Assembly (NCBI GenBank): GCA_033557465.1
Contig: CM066035.1
Coordinates: 903,619,309 to 903,683,308, forward strand
Reading direction: 5' to 3'
Source of the DNA: Ichthyophis bannanicus
Lineage: Eukaryota; Chordata; Amphibia; Gymnophiona; Ichthyophiidae
DNA length: 64,000 bases
Shown: piece by piece, positions 54,280-64,000 of the stretch
Position numbering within the stretch: the first letter of the stretch is position 1
Layout of the letters: every line of letters begins with the position of its first letter
Program-made: the position numbers and the translations under genes
Notes under the pieces: generated by a model
What the model was told of the DNA's origin: nothing
Seen by the model: the letters and a program-made list of their open reading frames with translations, nothing else
The model's database searches: none

Positions 54280-55250
54280 GTATGAACCGAGGCCCAAGTG
54301 GCAGCTCGACAGATGTGGTTGATAGACACAGAGTGTAGATGAGCCATTGAAGATGCCATGGCTCTCACATTGTGAGCTCTGACATGGCCCTCCAGAGGAA
54401 GGTTCTTACTCTGATAGGCAAAAGAAATACACTGTGCAATACAGTTGGACAGTGTTCTCTTGGAGACTGGAAGCCCCAAATGAGAAGGATCAAAAGCAAC
54501 AAAGAGTTGGGAGGACTTTCTATGTTGCTGTGTCCTTTGCAAGTAAAAGGCTAAAGCTCTTTTACAGTCCAAAGTATGAAGATTCCTTTCTGCATTTGAT
54601 GCATGAGGTCTTGGAAAGAACACAGGCAGGTAGACTGCTTGATTAAGATGAAAAGGCGAGACCACCTTTGGCATAAAGTGTGGATGAGTCCTAAGGACTA
54701 CCTTGTCATGATGGAACCTTGTATAAGGTGGATCAGCTACTAGTGCTTGCAACTCACTGATGCGGCGTGATGATGTGATTGCAATGAGAAAGATTTCTTT
54801 CCAAGAAAGGAATTTCAATGAGGTAGTAGCTAAGGGTTCGAAAGGTGGCTTCATAAGCTGACCAAGAACAGGTTTAAGTCCCATGCCACCAGTGGTGGCC
54901 TAATGGGAGGCTTAGTCAGAAGAAGGCCTCTCATAAATCTTGCTATAAGAGGATGGGAGGAGATAGGATGTCCATTTAGAGGCTTGAGAGAAGCTGCAAT
55001 AGCACTCAAATGGACTCTTACTGAGTTAGTTTTAAGTCCTGCATTGGATAAATGAAGGAGATACTCAAGTAATGATTCCAGAGGTATCGCAAGGGGGTTA
55101 AGACCCTTCTGCGAACACCATATGGTAAACCTTTTCCACTTGAAAGCATAAGAGCGTCTTGTGGAAGGCTTCCTGGAAGCATGAAGGACATCCTTTACTT
55201 GCTGAGAGAGGTTAAAATCTTGAAGATCTAGGCCTTCAGCAACCAAGCTC
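54280..55250 (-). pseudogene. DIRS-B2 tyrosine recombinase, C-terminal end lost
   Basis: The N-terminal part in the 54851-56353 frame reads 'STRRSYAFKWKRFTIWC' and 'HLSAIAASLKPLNGHP'. One shift near 54870 leads into 'GQLMKPPFEPLATTSLKFL'. It keeps Arg ('SSRRISELQAL') and His-x2-Arg as 'RAHNVRAMASS'. The text then jumps from 'ASVHTF' to non-homologous sequence, removing the nucleophile Tyr through a deletion of about 130 bp relative to copy 1. Confidence 0.8.
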
Positions 55251-57350
55251 TGAGGTGCAGAGATTGGGGATTGGGACGCCATAACATTCCGTCCTCCTGA
55301 GACAGGAGATCTGGAGCAGATCCTAACTCCAGGGAGGGAGCTTGAGAGAGATGTAGAAGCAGAGGTTACCACATTTGCCGTGGCCAATGTGGAGCTATGA
55401 GAATCATACGGCCTCTGTCTCTCTGAAGCTTGAACAGGGTTTTGGGAATTAGGGGAATGGGTGGAAAGGCATAAAGGAATTCTTGACCCCAGTAATGGAG
55501 GAAAGCATCCCTGGCCTGAGAGCCCTGAGCTGGAATTCTGGAACAGAACCGGGGAAGTTTGGCATTCAACGGACTTGCAAAGAGGTCTATGTCTGGGGTT
55601 CCCCAAATTTGAAAGATCTTGGCCACCTGGTCTGCATGTAGAGACCATTCGTGTGGAAGCAGAACTCAACTGAGTCTGTCTGCCCAAGAGTTTTGTATGC
55701 CTGGGAGGTACACTGCCAGGAGATGAATCTGATGCTCTCTGACGAGGGCCCATAGTCGCAAAGCTTCGTTGCAAAGCGACAGAGAGCCTGTTCCCCCCTG
55801 CTTGTTCACATAGAACATTGCTACCTGATTGTCCGTATGAATGAGGACTGTCTTGTAGCTGAGCAGGGTATGGAACACTCGAACAACAAGGAAGATTGCT
55901 CTGAGCTCTAAGAGACTGATATGCAGATGAGTCTCCTGTGGAGTCCAGGTGCCTTGGGTGGAGAGGTCTTGTAGATGAGCTCCCCAACCCATTGGTGAAG
56001 CATCTGTTGTGAGAGTTGCCTGGGGAAAGGGTTGTTGAAAAGGGGACCACAGCAACAGGTTTTGAGTGGACTGCCACCATTGGAGGGACAAAATAAGACA
56101 ACCTGTGTTTGCTATTTTGTCTGACAGGCACCCTGATGCCTGGGTCCATTGGGTGGATAAAGTCCACTGGGCTGCTCTCATATGGAGGCGAGCATAAGGA
56201 ACCACATGCACTGTGGATGCCATGTGGCCTAGTAGTTGTAGCATTTCTCGGACAGAAGAGATGAGGTTTTACCACTGCTTGAGAAGCTAACTGCACCATG
56301 CGAAGGCAACGGGCCTGGGGGAGATAGGCCCTTGCCTTTTTGGTATCCAGCAAAGCTCCTATGAATTCTAGAGCCTGAGTGGGAGTTAAGACTGGATTTT
56401 GGGATGTTTATGACTAGACCCAAATACTGAAGAATACGCATTGTGCAAGATAGAGAAGCTCTGGCCTCTGGCTCTGATGGGGCTCGAATGAGCCAGTCGT
56501 CTAAGTAGGGGAAGACGAATATGCCTAGAGTGCGGAGAAATGCTGCTACCACAGCCATGCATTTCGTGAACACTCTTGGAGCTGAGGCCAGGCCACAGGG
56601 AAGCACCCTGTATTGGTAGTGCTTTCCTTGAAAAAGGAACCGAAGGAACTTTCTGTGAGTTGGATGGATGAGAACATGGGTGTACGCATCCTTGAGATCT
56701 AGAGAACAAAGCCAATCCTGACTCTGAAGGTATGGTAGCAGAGTTCCTAGAGAAATGATTTTGAATTTCTCTTTGAACAGGAATTTGTTCAATTCTCTGA
56801 GGTCCAAAATAGGTCTGTATCCCCCTGTTTTCTTTGGGATAAGAGAAATAGGGGGAGTAAAACCCTGTACCCTGTTGATGAATGGGTACTTCTTCTATTG
56901 CCCCTTGGGCAAGAAGTATGGTGACCTCTTGATCTAACAGGTTGATGAGAGAGGTCTGAGAATTGAACTGTTTTACTATTGTGGGAGGGGGCATTTATTT
57001 TTTTTTATTTAGCTGTATTTATATCCCGCTTTTCACCGGGTCAAAGCGGTCAATTGGGGGATACATTTAACACGAGGGGATATGAGACACATATGCTGAT
57101 ACTTACAGGGAACATGGGCAATGGAGGGTTAAGTGGCTTGCCCAAGACCACAAGGAGTGCCTATAGGACTAGAAATCCCAGTCCCTCCGGCCTGAAGTAC
57201 CTTGTCCTAACCACTAGACCACTCCTCCCATGCTCAAGAAATGAAGCTTGTACCCCCTCTTTTATGACGGAGTGTGTCCAATGCTCTGCTGTTATCTGCC
57301 CCCATCTTGGGGCAAAGTGACATAACCTTCCTGGAATGGTGGAAGGCTCT
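55250..57350 (-). pseudogene. DIRS-B2 reverse transcriptase / RNase H / methyltransferase-like, split by SINE
   Basis: The RT start lies at 57234-57350, then the SINE. RT at 56386-56994 and 56229-56807 has 'SLDLKDAYTHVLIHP' and 'YLDDWLIRA'. RNase H (55666-56244) is open through 'TTDASPMGWGAHLQ', 'SLLELRAIFLVV' and 'HTDNQVAMFYVNKQGG'. The methyltransferase-like domain (55366-55626) has 'TPDIDLFAS' and 'ILIAPHWPRQMW', then a TAA where copy 1 has Tyr. Confidence 0.85.
56995..57233 (-). mobile_element. tRNA-derived SINE (copy 6)
   Basis: On the minus strand: A box 'TGGTCTAGTGGTTAGGAC', a body with 'CCTCCATTGCCCATGTTCC', and a tail 'AAGCGGGATATAAATA'. It lacks the B-box half seen in copy 2, so it has an internal deletion. 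Copy 1 of DIRS-B has the empty site ('GGAGGGGGCATGC'). Confidence 0.85.
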
Positions 57351-59081
57351 GGTCCATTTAGAGCCAGGAAGGCTAAGTTCTCTAGATGCAAGTCAAAGGC
57401 CTTGTGGAGGCAGAGACTGCTGAGGCGGTTGAGGCTTAGCAGTCTTTGCTTTATTTTGCTTGGATGGTTGCTGACCCTTCCGGACAGGTTGACCTGCAGA
57501 GCGTCCCTGCTGGTAATAAGCAGGATAAAACCTTTTCTTTTTGGAAAAGAATGGTTTCTTGAAAGATTTCTTTCTTGCAGGATCAGCTGTGCCCTTGGAT
57601 AATCTGTCCAAGGTGGAGTTGTCAGCATCCAACTCATTGGTCTTTTCCTGCCAATCTTTGCCAAACAGGTTCTCACCAGTACAAGGAATATTGCCCAATT
57701 TGTCTTGTACCCAGAGCTCCAAATCAGATGCCTGGAGCCAGGCAATTCTACGTGCACCTATGGCAATGGCAGAGGTTCTGCTTATGCACTCAAAACAGTC
57801 AAAAGCTGCACGATTGACAAATTTGGAAACATCCTGGGCATGTTTGACCAATGTGAGAAAATCCTGTCTCCTTATCCTCAGGAAGAAGAGGACTCAAAAC
57901 CTCTAAATCTCCTGTGATTTCCTTCAGGAACATTCCCATATATAAAATATAGGAACTGATCCTGGTAGAAAGCATGGAAGCTTGGAAGGTACGACGTCCA
58001 AAAGCATCCAAAGTTCTGCACTCACATCCTGGGGGATTAGAGGCATGCCTCTTTGCACTCCTGATCCTTCTCATAGCTGACTCCACTACAATGGAGTGGT
58101 GAGGGAGCTGAGTTTTCTGGAAACCAGGACAAGGAGGGACTCGATACATAGTGTCAAGTCTACGAGAGTGAGGAGAGGTGGTAAGAGGGGTCTCCCACAT
58201 TCTGAACATGAGATCATGCAAGATCTCATGGATGGGCAAAGTAGCTGCCTCCTTAGGAGCTTTGGGATATTGTAAAATTTCCAGCTCCTTTGCTCTGGGC
58301 TCTGTTTCAGGAGCCACAGTAATGGAGAGACCCCGAGCCACCTCCCTGATGAAATCCTGGAAGGAGATATCCTCTGGAGACATCCTGCGTTTAGGGGAGG
58401 AGGGCTCCTCTGGAAGAAGTGCTCCGGTATTGACAGAACTATCGGAATCCTCAGATTCCTCTGAGGACTCGAAGTACCTTCTGTCCGGATGCTCTTGTAG
58501 AGCCCGATACCCGTACCGACCGAAGTCGGTACCGGGGGAATCGGTACCGGTGTATCGGTACCGAGGGCATCAGCTGACTGAGTGCCGGCAATGCAGACAC
58601 CGATGTCGATGCTATCGGTACCGGTACCGGTTGAACTGTCTGACGCGGTTCCGAGGGTGTCGATGCCGCAAGGAGAGCCGCCAGACTGCGTTCAATAGCC
58701 AGGAACTTAAGGTCTATCGACGCTGCCGATGCCTGGATGTCGGTACCGGAGAAGACAGCTGGTACCCCAGAGTATGGCACCAGTAGTTCTGCCGAGGTTG
58801 AGGCCTCGAGAATATCCTGGAGCCCTGATAATGCTTTGGAAGCTGAAGCCTCCCGCCGGGGCAATTTTGCCGGTGCAGAATCCTCAAGGGCAATGCCAGA
58901 GGCATCTCGGTGCTTAGAAGGAGATCTACCCTTTGAGGACCGGCTGGACTTATGTTTAGTTACCTGAGATCCACGGGAGGAAGAGGAAGCCCTGGAAGAC
59001 GTCGATGCCACCGAAACTGCATCAGAGGGAAACAGGGTACTGAGCTTAGCAGCTCGGTTCTGCCGACCTCTTTTAGACATC

Positions 59082-60113
59082 ATGTGTGATAAGGAAGCTT
59101 ATCATAGCTCAGGAATGGGCTATAGAAAAGGTGAAGTGTCTTTGAACAAGCAACCTGTCAGTGCTGGTAGAAATGAGAAAACAGAATTTTGCCATAAAAG
59201 ACTACCAGTCCCAGAATGCACCAGGTTTCCAACAGCCATGAGAGGAGCTGAAGTGAGAAAACGTGTGTTCAATCAAAAGGGCTATGAGGTAATCCCCAAG
59301 CACTCATTGCAAAGGGCAGGGCTTGATTCAGCACAGCTGCGCTGTGCTAGGATGGAACACTCATCTCAAAGGGCAAGGCCTGATTCAGCACAGCTGCGCT
59401 GTGTTAGGGAGGAACACTCATCTAAGCAGAATAAGAGTAGAGTTTATTCTACAGATGACCATCTTCATGATCACCTTGGATATCCAGAGAATTGTCCTCA
59501 GTATCCTGAGAATCAGCTTGAGTTTGATCATCAGTTTCATCTGAAGGATCATCAGAAGCAGAAGCCAAACCGGACGGACAGAGAGGTAAAGAGACCCTGT
59601 GGAAGAAGGAAGAGAAAAGCCTTTGAGAGGTCTAGAAGAGTCCAAAGCAGTACATATACTGGGAGGTATTCCAAGGGCCAGCATACACCATTGGACTGGG
59701 GAAAGCCAGAGGAATGGTGCTGCAGAGCTAGGAATCACCAGAGGCTACCTGTGAGGGAGACGGCTGCACGTGGAAGGGACCCTAAGACCTGTGCCAGAAG
59801 GTATGTGAAGAGAGATCCAGTGTCCAGGGATCTGGATTGGAAGGCTGGACATAAGAACTGGACTACATACTGGCCAGGCTATATAGAGAGGAACTCTAGC
59901 AGCAATGGAAGCTCAGGTATGAACACTGATCTATGCCCTAGCTATAACCTTGAAAGACAGCAGGGAAACAAGTATTCTCCTGAAAATGCTCCATTGAGAG
60001 ATTCATCTGTGCCAATCCATGATATTGAACCCATGCTTGTTGAACAAGGGGGAATAATAGCAGATGAGGATCCTGTTTATATGGACTGCTCTCTATCTAA
60101 ACTCCGTTGGTAA
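59082..60113 (+). CDS. 343-codon open frame in the U3 of a solo LTR, function unknown
   Basis: The annotated ATG lies in the target duplication, not in the LTR; the first internal Met is at 59115. The product would be basic and hydrophilic, with a 19-residue tandem repeat ('PDSAQLRCVREEHSS' type, from a 57-bp DNA duplication at 59309-59422). A Lys/Arg-rich middle ('RPCGRRKRKAFERSRR') and an acidic end follow. No membrane segment. The stop falls 8 bases before a TATAAAG. Some retroviruses have accessory genes running into the 3' LTR, and this may be such a remnant. I do not recognise the protein. Confidence 0.45.
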   Translation: MCDKEAYHSSGMGYRKGEVSLNKQPVSAGRNEKTEFCHKRLPVPECTRFPTAMRGAEVRKRVFNQKGYEVIPKHSLQRAGLDSAQLRCARMEHSSQRARPDSAQLRCVREEHSSKQNKSRVYSTDDHLHDHLGYPENCPQYPENQLEFDHQFHLKDHQKQKPNRTDREVKRPCGRRKRKAFERSRRVQSSTYTGRYSKGQHTPLDWGKPEEWCCRARNHQRLPVRETAARGRDPKTCARRYVKRDPVSRDLDWKAGHKNWTTYWPGYIERNSSSNGSSGMNTDLCPSYNLERQQGNKYSPENAPLRDSSVPIHDIEPMLVEQGGIIADEDPVYMDCSLSKLRW

Positions 60114-60121
60114 CTTTCTGT

Positions 60122-60128
60122 TATAAAG
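60122..60128 (+). promoter_or_regulatory. LTR TATA box
   Basis: TATAAAG just after the U3 open frame. With AATAAA 350 bp downstream it defines U3, R and U5 and the plus orientation of the LTR. Confidence 0.5.
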
Positions 60129-60479
60129 TACAGCAACCATCACAAAGAAATACAAATTTGTTCTTTAATCTACTCAGAAAAGCTCCTGAAGCAGGATTTG
60201 ACCCACACAGTGGAAGGCAAGCCAGCTAAGGGGTTTCAGCTGGTAACTGCTAGCAATTAAGCCTTACCTAATTGCTTGTGAGCTAGGAGAGAATCACTTC
60301 TGTATCTATGTGGGAAGTAATCAGAAGTTAACCTGAAAAGAACAGTTTGTTTCTTGCTTTGTGGCTTTTCATTTGTTGTTTTCCTGATTTTAACTTTGTT
60401 TTTCCAAGTTAACACTGAAAGCAAGTAACCTAATTTATGTGCTACCAAGCATATCTGTGTTGGGAGAAATAACCCCATA

Positions 60480-60485
60480 AATAAA
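60480..60485 (+). promoter_or_regulatory. LTR polyadenylation signal AATAAA
   Basis: Located about 150 bp before the LTR 3' end, followed by T/G-containing sequence. Overlaps a second partial AATAAAT. Confidence 0.5.
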
Positions 60486-61049
60486 TATCTTATTGGCTTT
60501 ACCCAAGAGCACAACTAAATTATTGTCAGCAGCTGTGTCTGGTGTGAATGAACTACATTGCCCACAATACCTTGCAAATCATATAGATATATGCATTGCC
60601 AAGACTGTGAAGATTCTCACCCAGGCAGCCGTCTGACACATGACACAGGACATACAATGCGTGATGGAGTGGTCAGGACCTAAACATTTCAGACACCATT
60701 CATGGGTGTCTGTGACGGAGATGGCACCGCGACACTTGGTGCACTTTTTGAAACCTGAAGCAGGTTTCTCCATTGTAGGAAAAGTTTTTGGGCCTAAGGC
60801 CCAAAATGGTGCATGCACCTGGGAAAAATGGGAAAAAATATTAAGTATATATATATTTTTATAAAAGAACAGAAATAAAGAAAGAAAAACCAGCGGTACC
60901 GGTAAAGCGCCGAGGAAGGCAGACGCGACCACAAAAAAAGAAAGTAATAAGGAAGAATTTTCTGCGGTGACAGGAACAATGACCTGCTGGCTCCGCGGAA
61001 AACAAAGAAATGAAGAGAAGCAGTTGGGATAGGCGGGAAGGCAGCACCA

Positions 61050-61170
61050 GACGCTGTGGGATGCTCCCAAAAGCTTTCTAATTAGACGCTGGGGAGCGTT
61101 CACGCGCAGGCTCCGTCGGTACCGACGATACCCATATGTGAAGACTACATTCCCGCTTGTTCGTGGAGAT
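61050..61170. repeat. DIRS-B2 right terminal repeat
   Basis: Inverse of 53853-54000, with the perfect palindrome CGTCGGTACCGACG at 61114-61127. Confidence 0.85.
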
Positions 61171-61425
61171 CTTTCTTTTGCGCTGCTCTTCTGGACCCCC
61201 GAGACCTTTCACGGTCATCTGTGAACACAAAACACGAGAGACCTCATGTTTGGGTTCCAGGCATTGAAGGCACCATCTCTTGTCCTGCTGCACAGAATGC
61301 ACCTTTTTAAACCCACTGGGGAGTTACTGGGATGCAAGAAGAAAGAAAACTTAGAAAACAGGCAAAAAAACCTATCTTTGAAAAAGCTACTGGATAGAAA
61401 AGGACTCTGGGTAGCGTCAGGAGGA
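61171..61425 (-). pseudogene. DIRS Gag N-terminal remnant
   Basis: A minus-strand piece reads 'MHSVQQDKRWCLQCLEPKH', resembling the CxxCLGxxH half of DIRS Gag zinc motifs. It fills the gap between DIRS-B2 and DIRS-C2. Confidence 0.45.
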
Positions 61426-61921
61426 AAGAGTAGTTATTCACCTGTAACAGGTGTTTCTCCAGGAGCAGCAGGAATCAGTCCTCACATATGGGTGGCATCG
61501 GCGCCGATGAAGCCCCAGCGGAGCATTTCCCCAGCTTTCTATGAAAGCCTTTGGGAATGCAGGCACGCATCCGCGGTTCCCTTCCCGCCTAAAGGTGCCA
61601 TCTTACCTCAGTCAAATGACATAGCTAAGAACAGCACACAAAAATGAAAAATAAACTATGTACAACTGCAACTCAAAAGGGGAGGAGGGAGGGTTGTGAG
61701 GACTGATTCCTGCTGCTCCTGGAGAACATCTGTTACAGGTGAGTAACTACTCTTTCTCCAGGACCAAGTAGGAAGTCAGTCCTCAAATATGGGTGACTCC
61801 GAAGATCTGGGCTACCGAGGAACCCAGGCTGAACAAGAGAACTCCCTCTAGTCTCAGCAGCAAAGAAAGGCTTTTCAAGGACACAACCTCCACCGGTAGC
61901 CCAACAGAGGGCAGGAGTTGC

Positions 61922-63060
61922 CTAAACCTCAAAGAGATTCTGGAGTACTGCTTGGCCAAAAGCACTGTCCCTACGGGACTCCCTCTCCAGGCAGTAATGG
62001 GCCGCAAAAGTCTGGCTTGAAGACCAAGTTGCAGCCCTGCAGATGTCTACCAAGGGCACAGAGCGGAGATGAGCCACTGAGTCAGCCATTGCCTGGACAC
62101 GATGGGCCGTGACCCTACCCTGCAAAGGAAGGTCAGCCACCTTATAAGCCCAGGTGATAAAGTCAGCTACCCAGATGGACAAGGTACGCTTGGACACAGC
62201 CAACCCCAACTTATTGGGGTCAAAGGATACGAAGAGCTGAGTAGCCCTTCTATGCCCCTGCGCACGGTCAAGGTAGAAGGATAAGGCCCTACTACAGTCC
62301 AGGGTATGCAGGACTGCTTCAGCCTGGCTTGCATGAGGCCTAGGGAAGAATGTTGGAAGAACCACCTCCTGGTTGAGGTGGAAAGAGGAGACAACCTTAG
62401 GGAGGAACTTTGGATGAGTCCTAAGGACTACCCTGTTCCTATAAATCCTGGTGTAAGGCCTATCACAGACCAGGGCCTGAAGCTCACTTACTCGCCTAGC
62501 CGAGGTAAGGGCTATCAGGAAGAGTGTCTTCCAGGAGAGGAAGCGTAGTGGACAAGTAGCCATCGGCTCAAAAGGTGGGCGAGTCAGTTGCTGCAAGACC
62601 ACATTCAGCTCCCACTCAGGGGCAGGAGGGCGGATGGGAGGCTTCAGCAAAAGCAAGCCCCTGAGAAAGCGGGACACCAAGGGGTGACCAGCCAGAGAAT
62701 GTCCCTCCACCAGAGAGTGGTGAGCTGCTAGAGCTGAGAGGTGGACCTGAACAGAATTGGACTTAAGTCCCTGATTTGATAAGTGCAGTAAGTACTGAAG
62801 CACTACTGGCACAGTACAAGAGAAAGGGTCCTCTGTACGTAGCTGACACCACACAGAAAACCGTTTGCATTTGAGAGCATAGGTTTTCCTAGTGGACTGT
62901 TTCCTAGAAGCTAGGACAACCTCCTCAACTTCCTGAGGTAGGCCCCAGGGAGCCAAAACTACCCTTGCAGCCTCCAGGCCATCAAATTGAGAGCTTTGAG
63001 ATTGAGGTGCAGAAGGGAACCCTGCTCCTGTGAGAGAAGGTCGGTTGCAACCCCAGAGGT
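61922..63060 (-). CDS. DIRS-C2 tyrosine recombinase, open frame
   Basis: The frame is open from 63202 to the stop at 61922; homology starts near 63060. N-terminal domain 'STRKTYALKCKRFSVWC'; catalytic Arg in 'TSARRVSELQAL'; Tyr in 'AAHYCLERES'. The His motif reads 'TAHRVQAMADS', with Gln where Arg is required. It is the only DIRS recombinase here without stops that also keeps the first Arg, yet the second Arg is lost, so I expect an inactive enzyme. Confidence 0.85.
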
Positions 63061-63971
63061 AGTGGAGGATCCACTGCCAGTTGAAGCAGAAGAGGAAACC
63101 AAGGCTGTCTCGGCCACCTGGGAGCCACCAGCAGGACCGAGGCCTTGTCTTGAAGAAGCTTGAAGAGAGTTCGGGCCACCAAGGGCGTGGGATGAAACGC
63201 ATACAGGAGGCCCCGAGACCAGAATATCAGAAAAGCATCCGCTGCTATCCGCAGAGGATGCGGTTGCCTGGAGCAGAACTTTGGCAGTTGCTTGTTCATT
63301 GGGTTGGCAAAGAGATCTATCAAAGGGAGACCCCATTTTAGGAAGATCTTCTGAACTACTGAAGGATGCAGCTGCCACTCGTGGGGCTGCAGTATTCTGC
63401 TTAACCTGTCGGCCAGGTAGTTGTCCTGGCCTGGGAGGTACACAGCCTTGAGGAGCATGTCGTGCTTGAGGGCAAATGAACAAAGGTCCTGAGCCTCCCG
63501 ACAAAGGATCCTGGACCCAGTCCCGCCCTGTTTGTTCACATAAAACATGGCTACTTGGTTGTCTGTCTGAATCAGGACAGATTGGTGAGCCAGGGTAGGA
63601 GTGAAAGCTTTGAGTGCTAAGCGAATAGATCTGAGTTCGAGGAGATTGATCTGCTGTGCAGCTTCCCAAGGAGACCACAGGCCCTGGGTGCACTTGCCCA
63701 GACAATGAGCTCCCCAGCCTTGCAGGGAGGCATCTGTGGTTATCACTACCATGTACCCTGAAATCTGAAAAGGCACCCCCTTCAGTAGATTGGGTGGGTG
63801 AAGCCACCAGTTGAGGGAGTGCAGAAATTGTCTGGACACCCTTATCCTGTCTCTGAGGCTGCCTGTGACCACTGAGTCCGAAGGCACCACTGTGCAGGCC
63901 TCATATGGAGCCTGGCATTGGGGGTCACATGTACTGTCGAAGCCATGTGGCCCAGAAGCCTCAGGCAGCAT
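62959..63971 (-). pseudogene. DIRS-C2 RNase H / methyltransferase-like
   Basis: The frame 62982-63971 has RNase H 'ITTDASLQGWGAHCLG', 'NLLELRSIRLALKAF', 'IQTDNQVAMFYVNKQGG' and then 'LPLIDLFANPMNKQLPKFC', 'SVLLVAPRWPRQPWFPLLL' of the methyltransferase-like domain. One shift near 63050 moves the last 30 codons ('LLSQEQGSLLH') to another frame. Its end overlaps the recombinase start. Confidence 0.8.
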
Positions 63972-64000
63972 CTGGCGGAGACCAGTGACCTGCTGAGAAA

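Larger units (their letters stand above)
59085..60638 (+). mobile_element. Solo LTR of an endogenous retrovirus or LTR retrotransposon
   Basis: Starts TGTGATAAGG and ends GTCTGACA (TG...CA), flanked by CATG at 59081-59084 and 60639-60642. DIRS-B copy 1 has the empty site (GACATCATGGCAC). TATAAAG lies at 60122-60128 and AATAAA at 60480-60485 in plus orientation, in the order expected for U3-R-U5. At 1554 bp it is long. No internal gag or pol is present. Confidence 0.75.
57393..60773 (-). pseudogene. DIRS-B2 Gag-like protein, split by a solo LTR
   Basis: The start ATG is at 60773 ('MEKPASGFKKCTKCRG'), with zinc motif 'DTHEWCLKCLGPDH', followed by the LTR. The rest runs 59083-58451 ('MMSKRGRQNRAAKLSTLF', Ser-rich), then 58383-57799 ('SPEDISFQDFIREVARGLSI') and 57851-57393 ('LGNIPCTGENLFGKDWQEK', Lys/Gln-rich tail). 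Small shifts occur near 58400 and 57830. The LTR and the SINE excluded, it aligns with copy 1 throughout. Confidence 0.8.
53853..61170 (-). mobile_element. DIRS retrotransposon, family B copy 2, with SINE and solo LTR inside
   Basis: The left end (53853-54000) is the inverse of 61050-61170. The internal complementary region is at 54130-54230. It carries the same genes as copy 1 in the same order. The SINE (56995-57233) splits RT and the LTR (59085-60638) splits Gag. Without them the element is about 5.5 kb. A short deletion around 54270 removed the recombinase C-terminal end present in copy 1. Confidence 0.9.
61431..64000 (-). mobile_element. DIRS retrotransposon, family C copy 2 (cut by window end)
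   Basis: The left terminus is at 61431-61610, with palindrome CATCGGCGCCGATG at 61496-61509. The internal complementary region is at about 61695-61800. Recombinase and part of RNase H follow. Closely similar to copy 1, but it has the 110 bp that copy 1 lost to its PLE insertion. RT and Gag lie beyond the window. Confidence 0.9.

Noticed and set aside
54900..56353. Upstream part of a 500-codon minus-strand frame
   Set aside because: It is an alternative frame of the DIRS-B2 RNase H and methyltransferase-like region; a similar shadow occurs in copy 1 at 17.4-18.5 kb.

Overview
The window reads as repeat-dense nuclear DNA of a vertebrate. Nearly every base that can be assigned belongs to a transposable element. 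The mix of abundant DIRS-type tyrosine-recombinase retrotransposons, CR1 LINEs with an esterase-type ORF1, L1, Penelope-like elements (PLEs), hAT MITEs and a tRNA-derived SINE with an L2-like tail fits an amphibian genome. From remembered repeat consensus I would guess a caecilian, but this is inference. There are no bacterial operons. One possible host exon lies at 22.7-23.0 kb on the minus strand.

Layout. 0-1.1 kb: decayed DIRS end. 1.2-2.5 kb: CR1 3' part with a SINE and an L2-like insertion. 2.57-8.54 kb: structurally complete DIRS element (family A). 8.6-12.4 kb: decayed antisense CR1 carrying a SINE and an RTE fragment. 12.4-15.9 kb: DIRS and CR1 debris. 15.9-21.9 kb: DIRS family B copy 1, with a hAT MITE. 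22.0-23.6 kb: short DIRS end, candidate terminal exon, unassigned DNA. 23.6-28.3 kb: sense CR1 interrupted by a CACTA-like DNA transposon and a hAT MITE. 28.3-32.7 kb: decayed DIRS, including family D with a hAT insertion. 32.8-53.6 kb: one large nest. 53.85-61.2 kb: DIRS family B copy 2, interrupted by a SINE and a 1.55-kb solo LTR. 61.4-64.0 kb: DIRS family C copy 2, cut by the window edge.

The nest at 32.8-53.6 kb is the most informative part. The oldest layer is a PLE (reverse transcriptase plus GIY-YIG endonuclease) in minus orientation. It is joined head-to-head at about 51.06 kb to a second PLE 3' part in plus orientation. An ORF1-only half-L1 inserted into the minus arm. A full-length L1 (44389-49738, 14-bp target duplication) and a DIRS family C element (35.6-43.9 kb) then inserted into the half-L1. 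A third PLE 3' end, carrying a hammerhead ribozyme fold, sits inside that DIRS element.

Almost all coding regions carry stops or frameshifts. The longest clean frames are the DIRS-C copy 2 recombinase, the L1 ORF1 and a 343-codon frame filling the U3 of the solo LTR. Domain order in the DIRS elements is Gag, then RT-RNase H-methyltransferase-like, then tyrosine recombinase, all on the minus strand.
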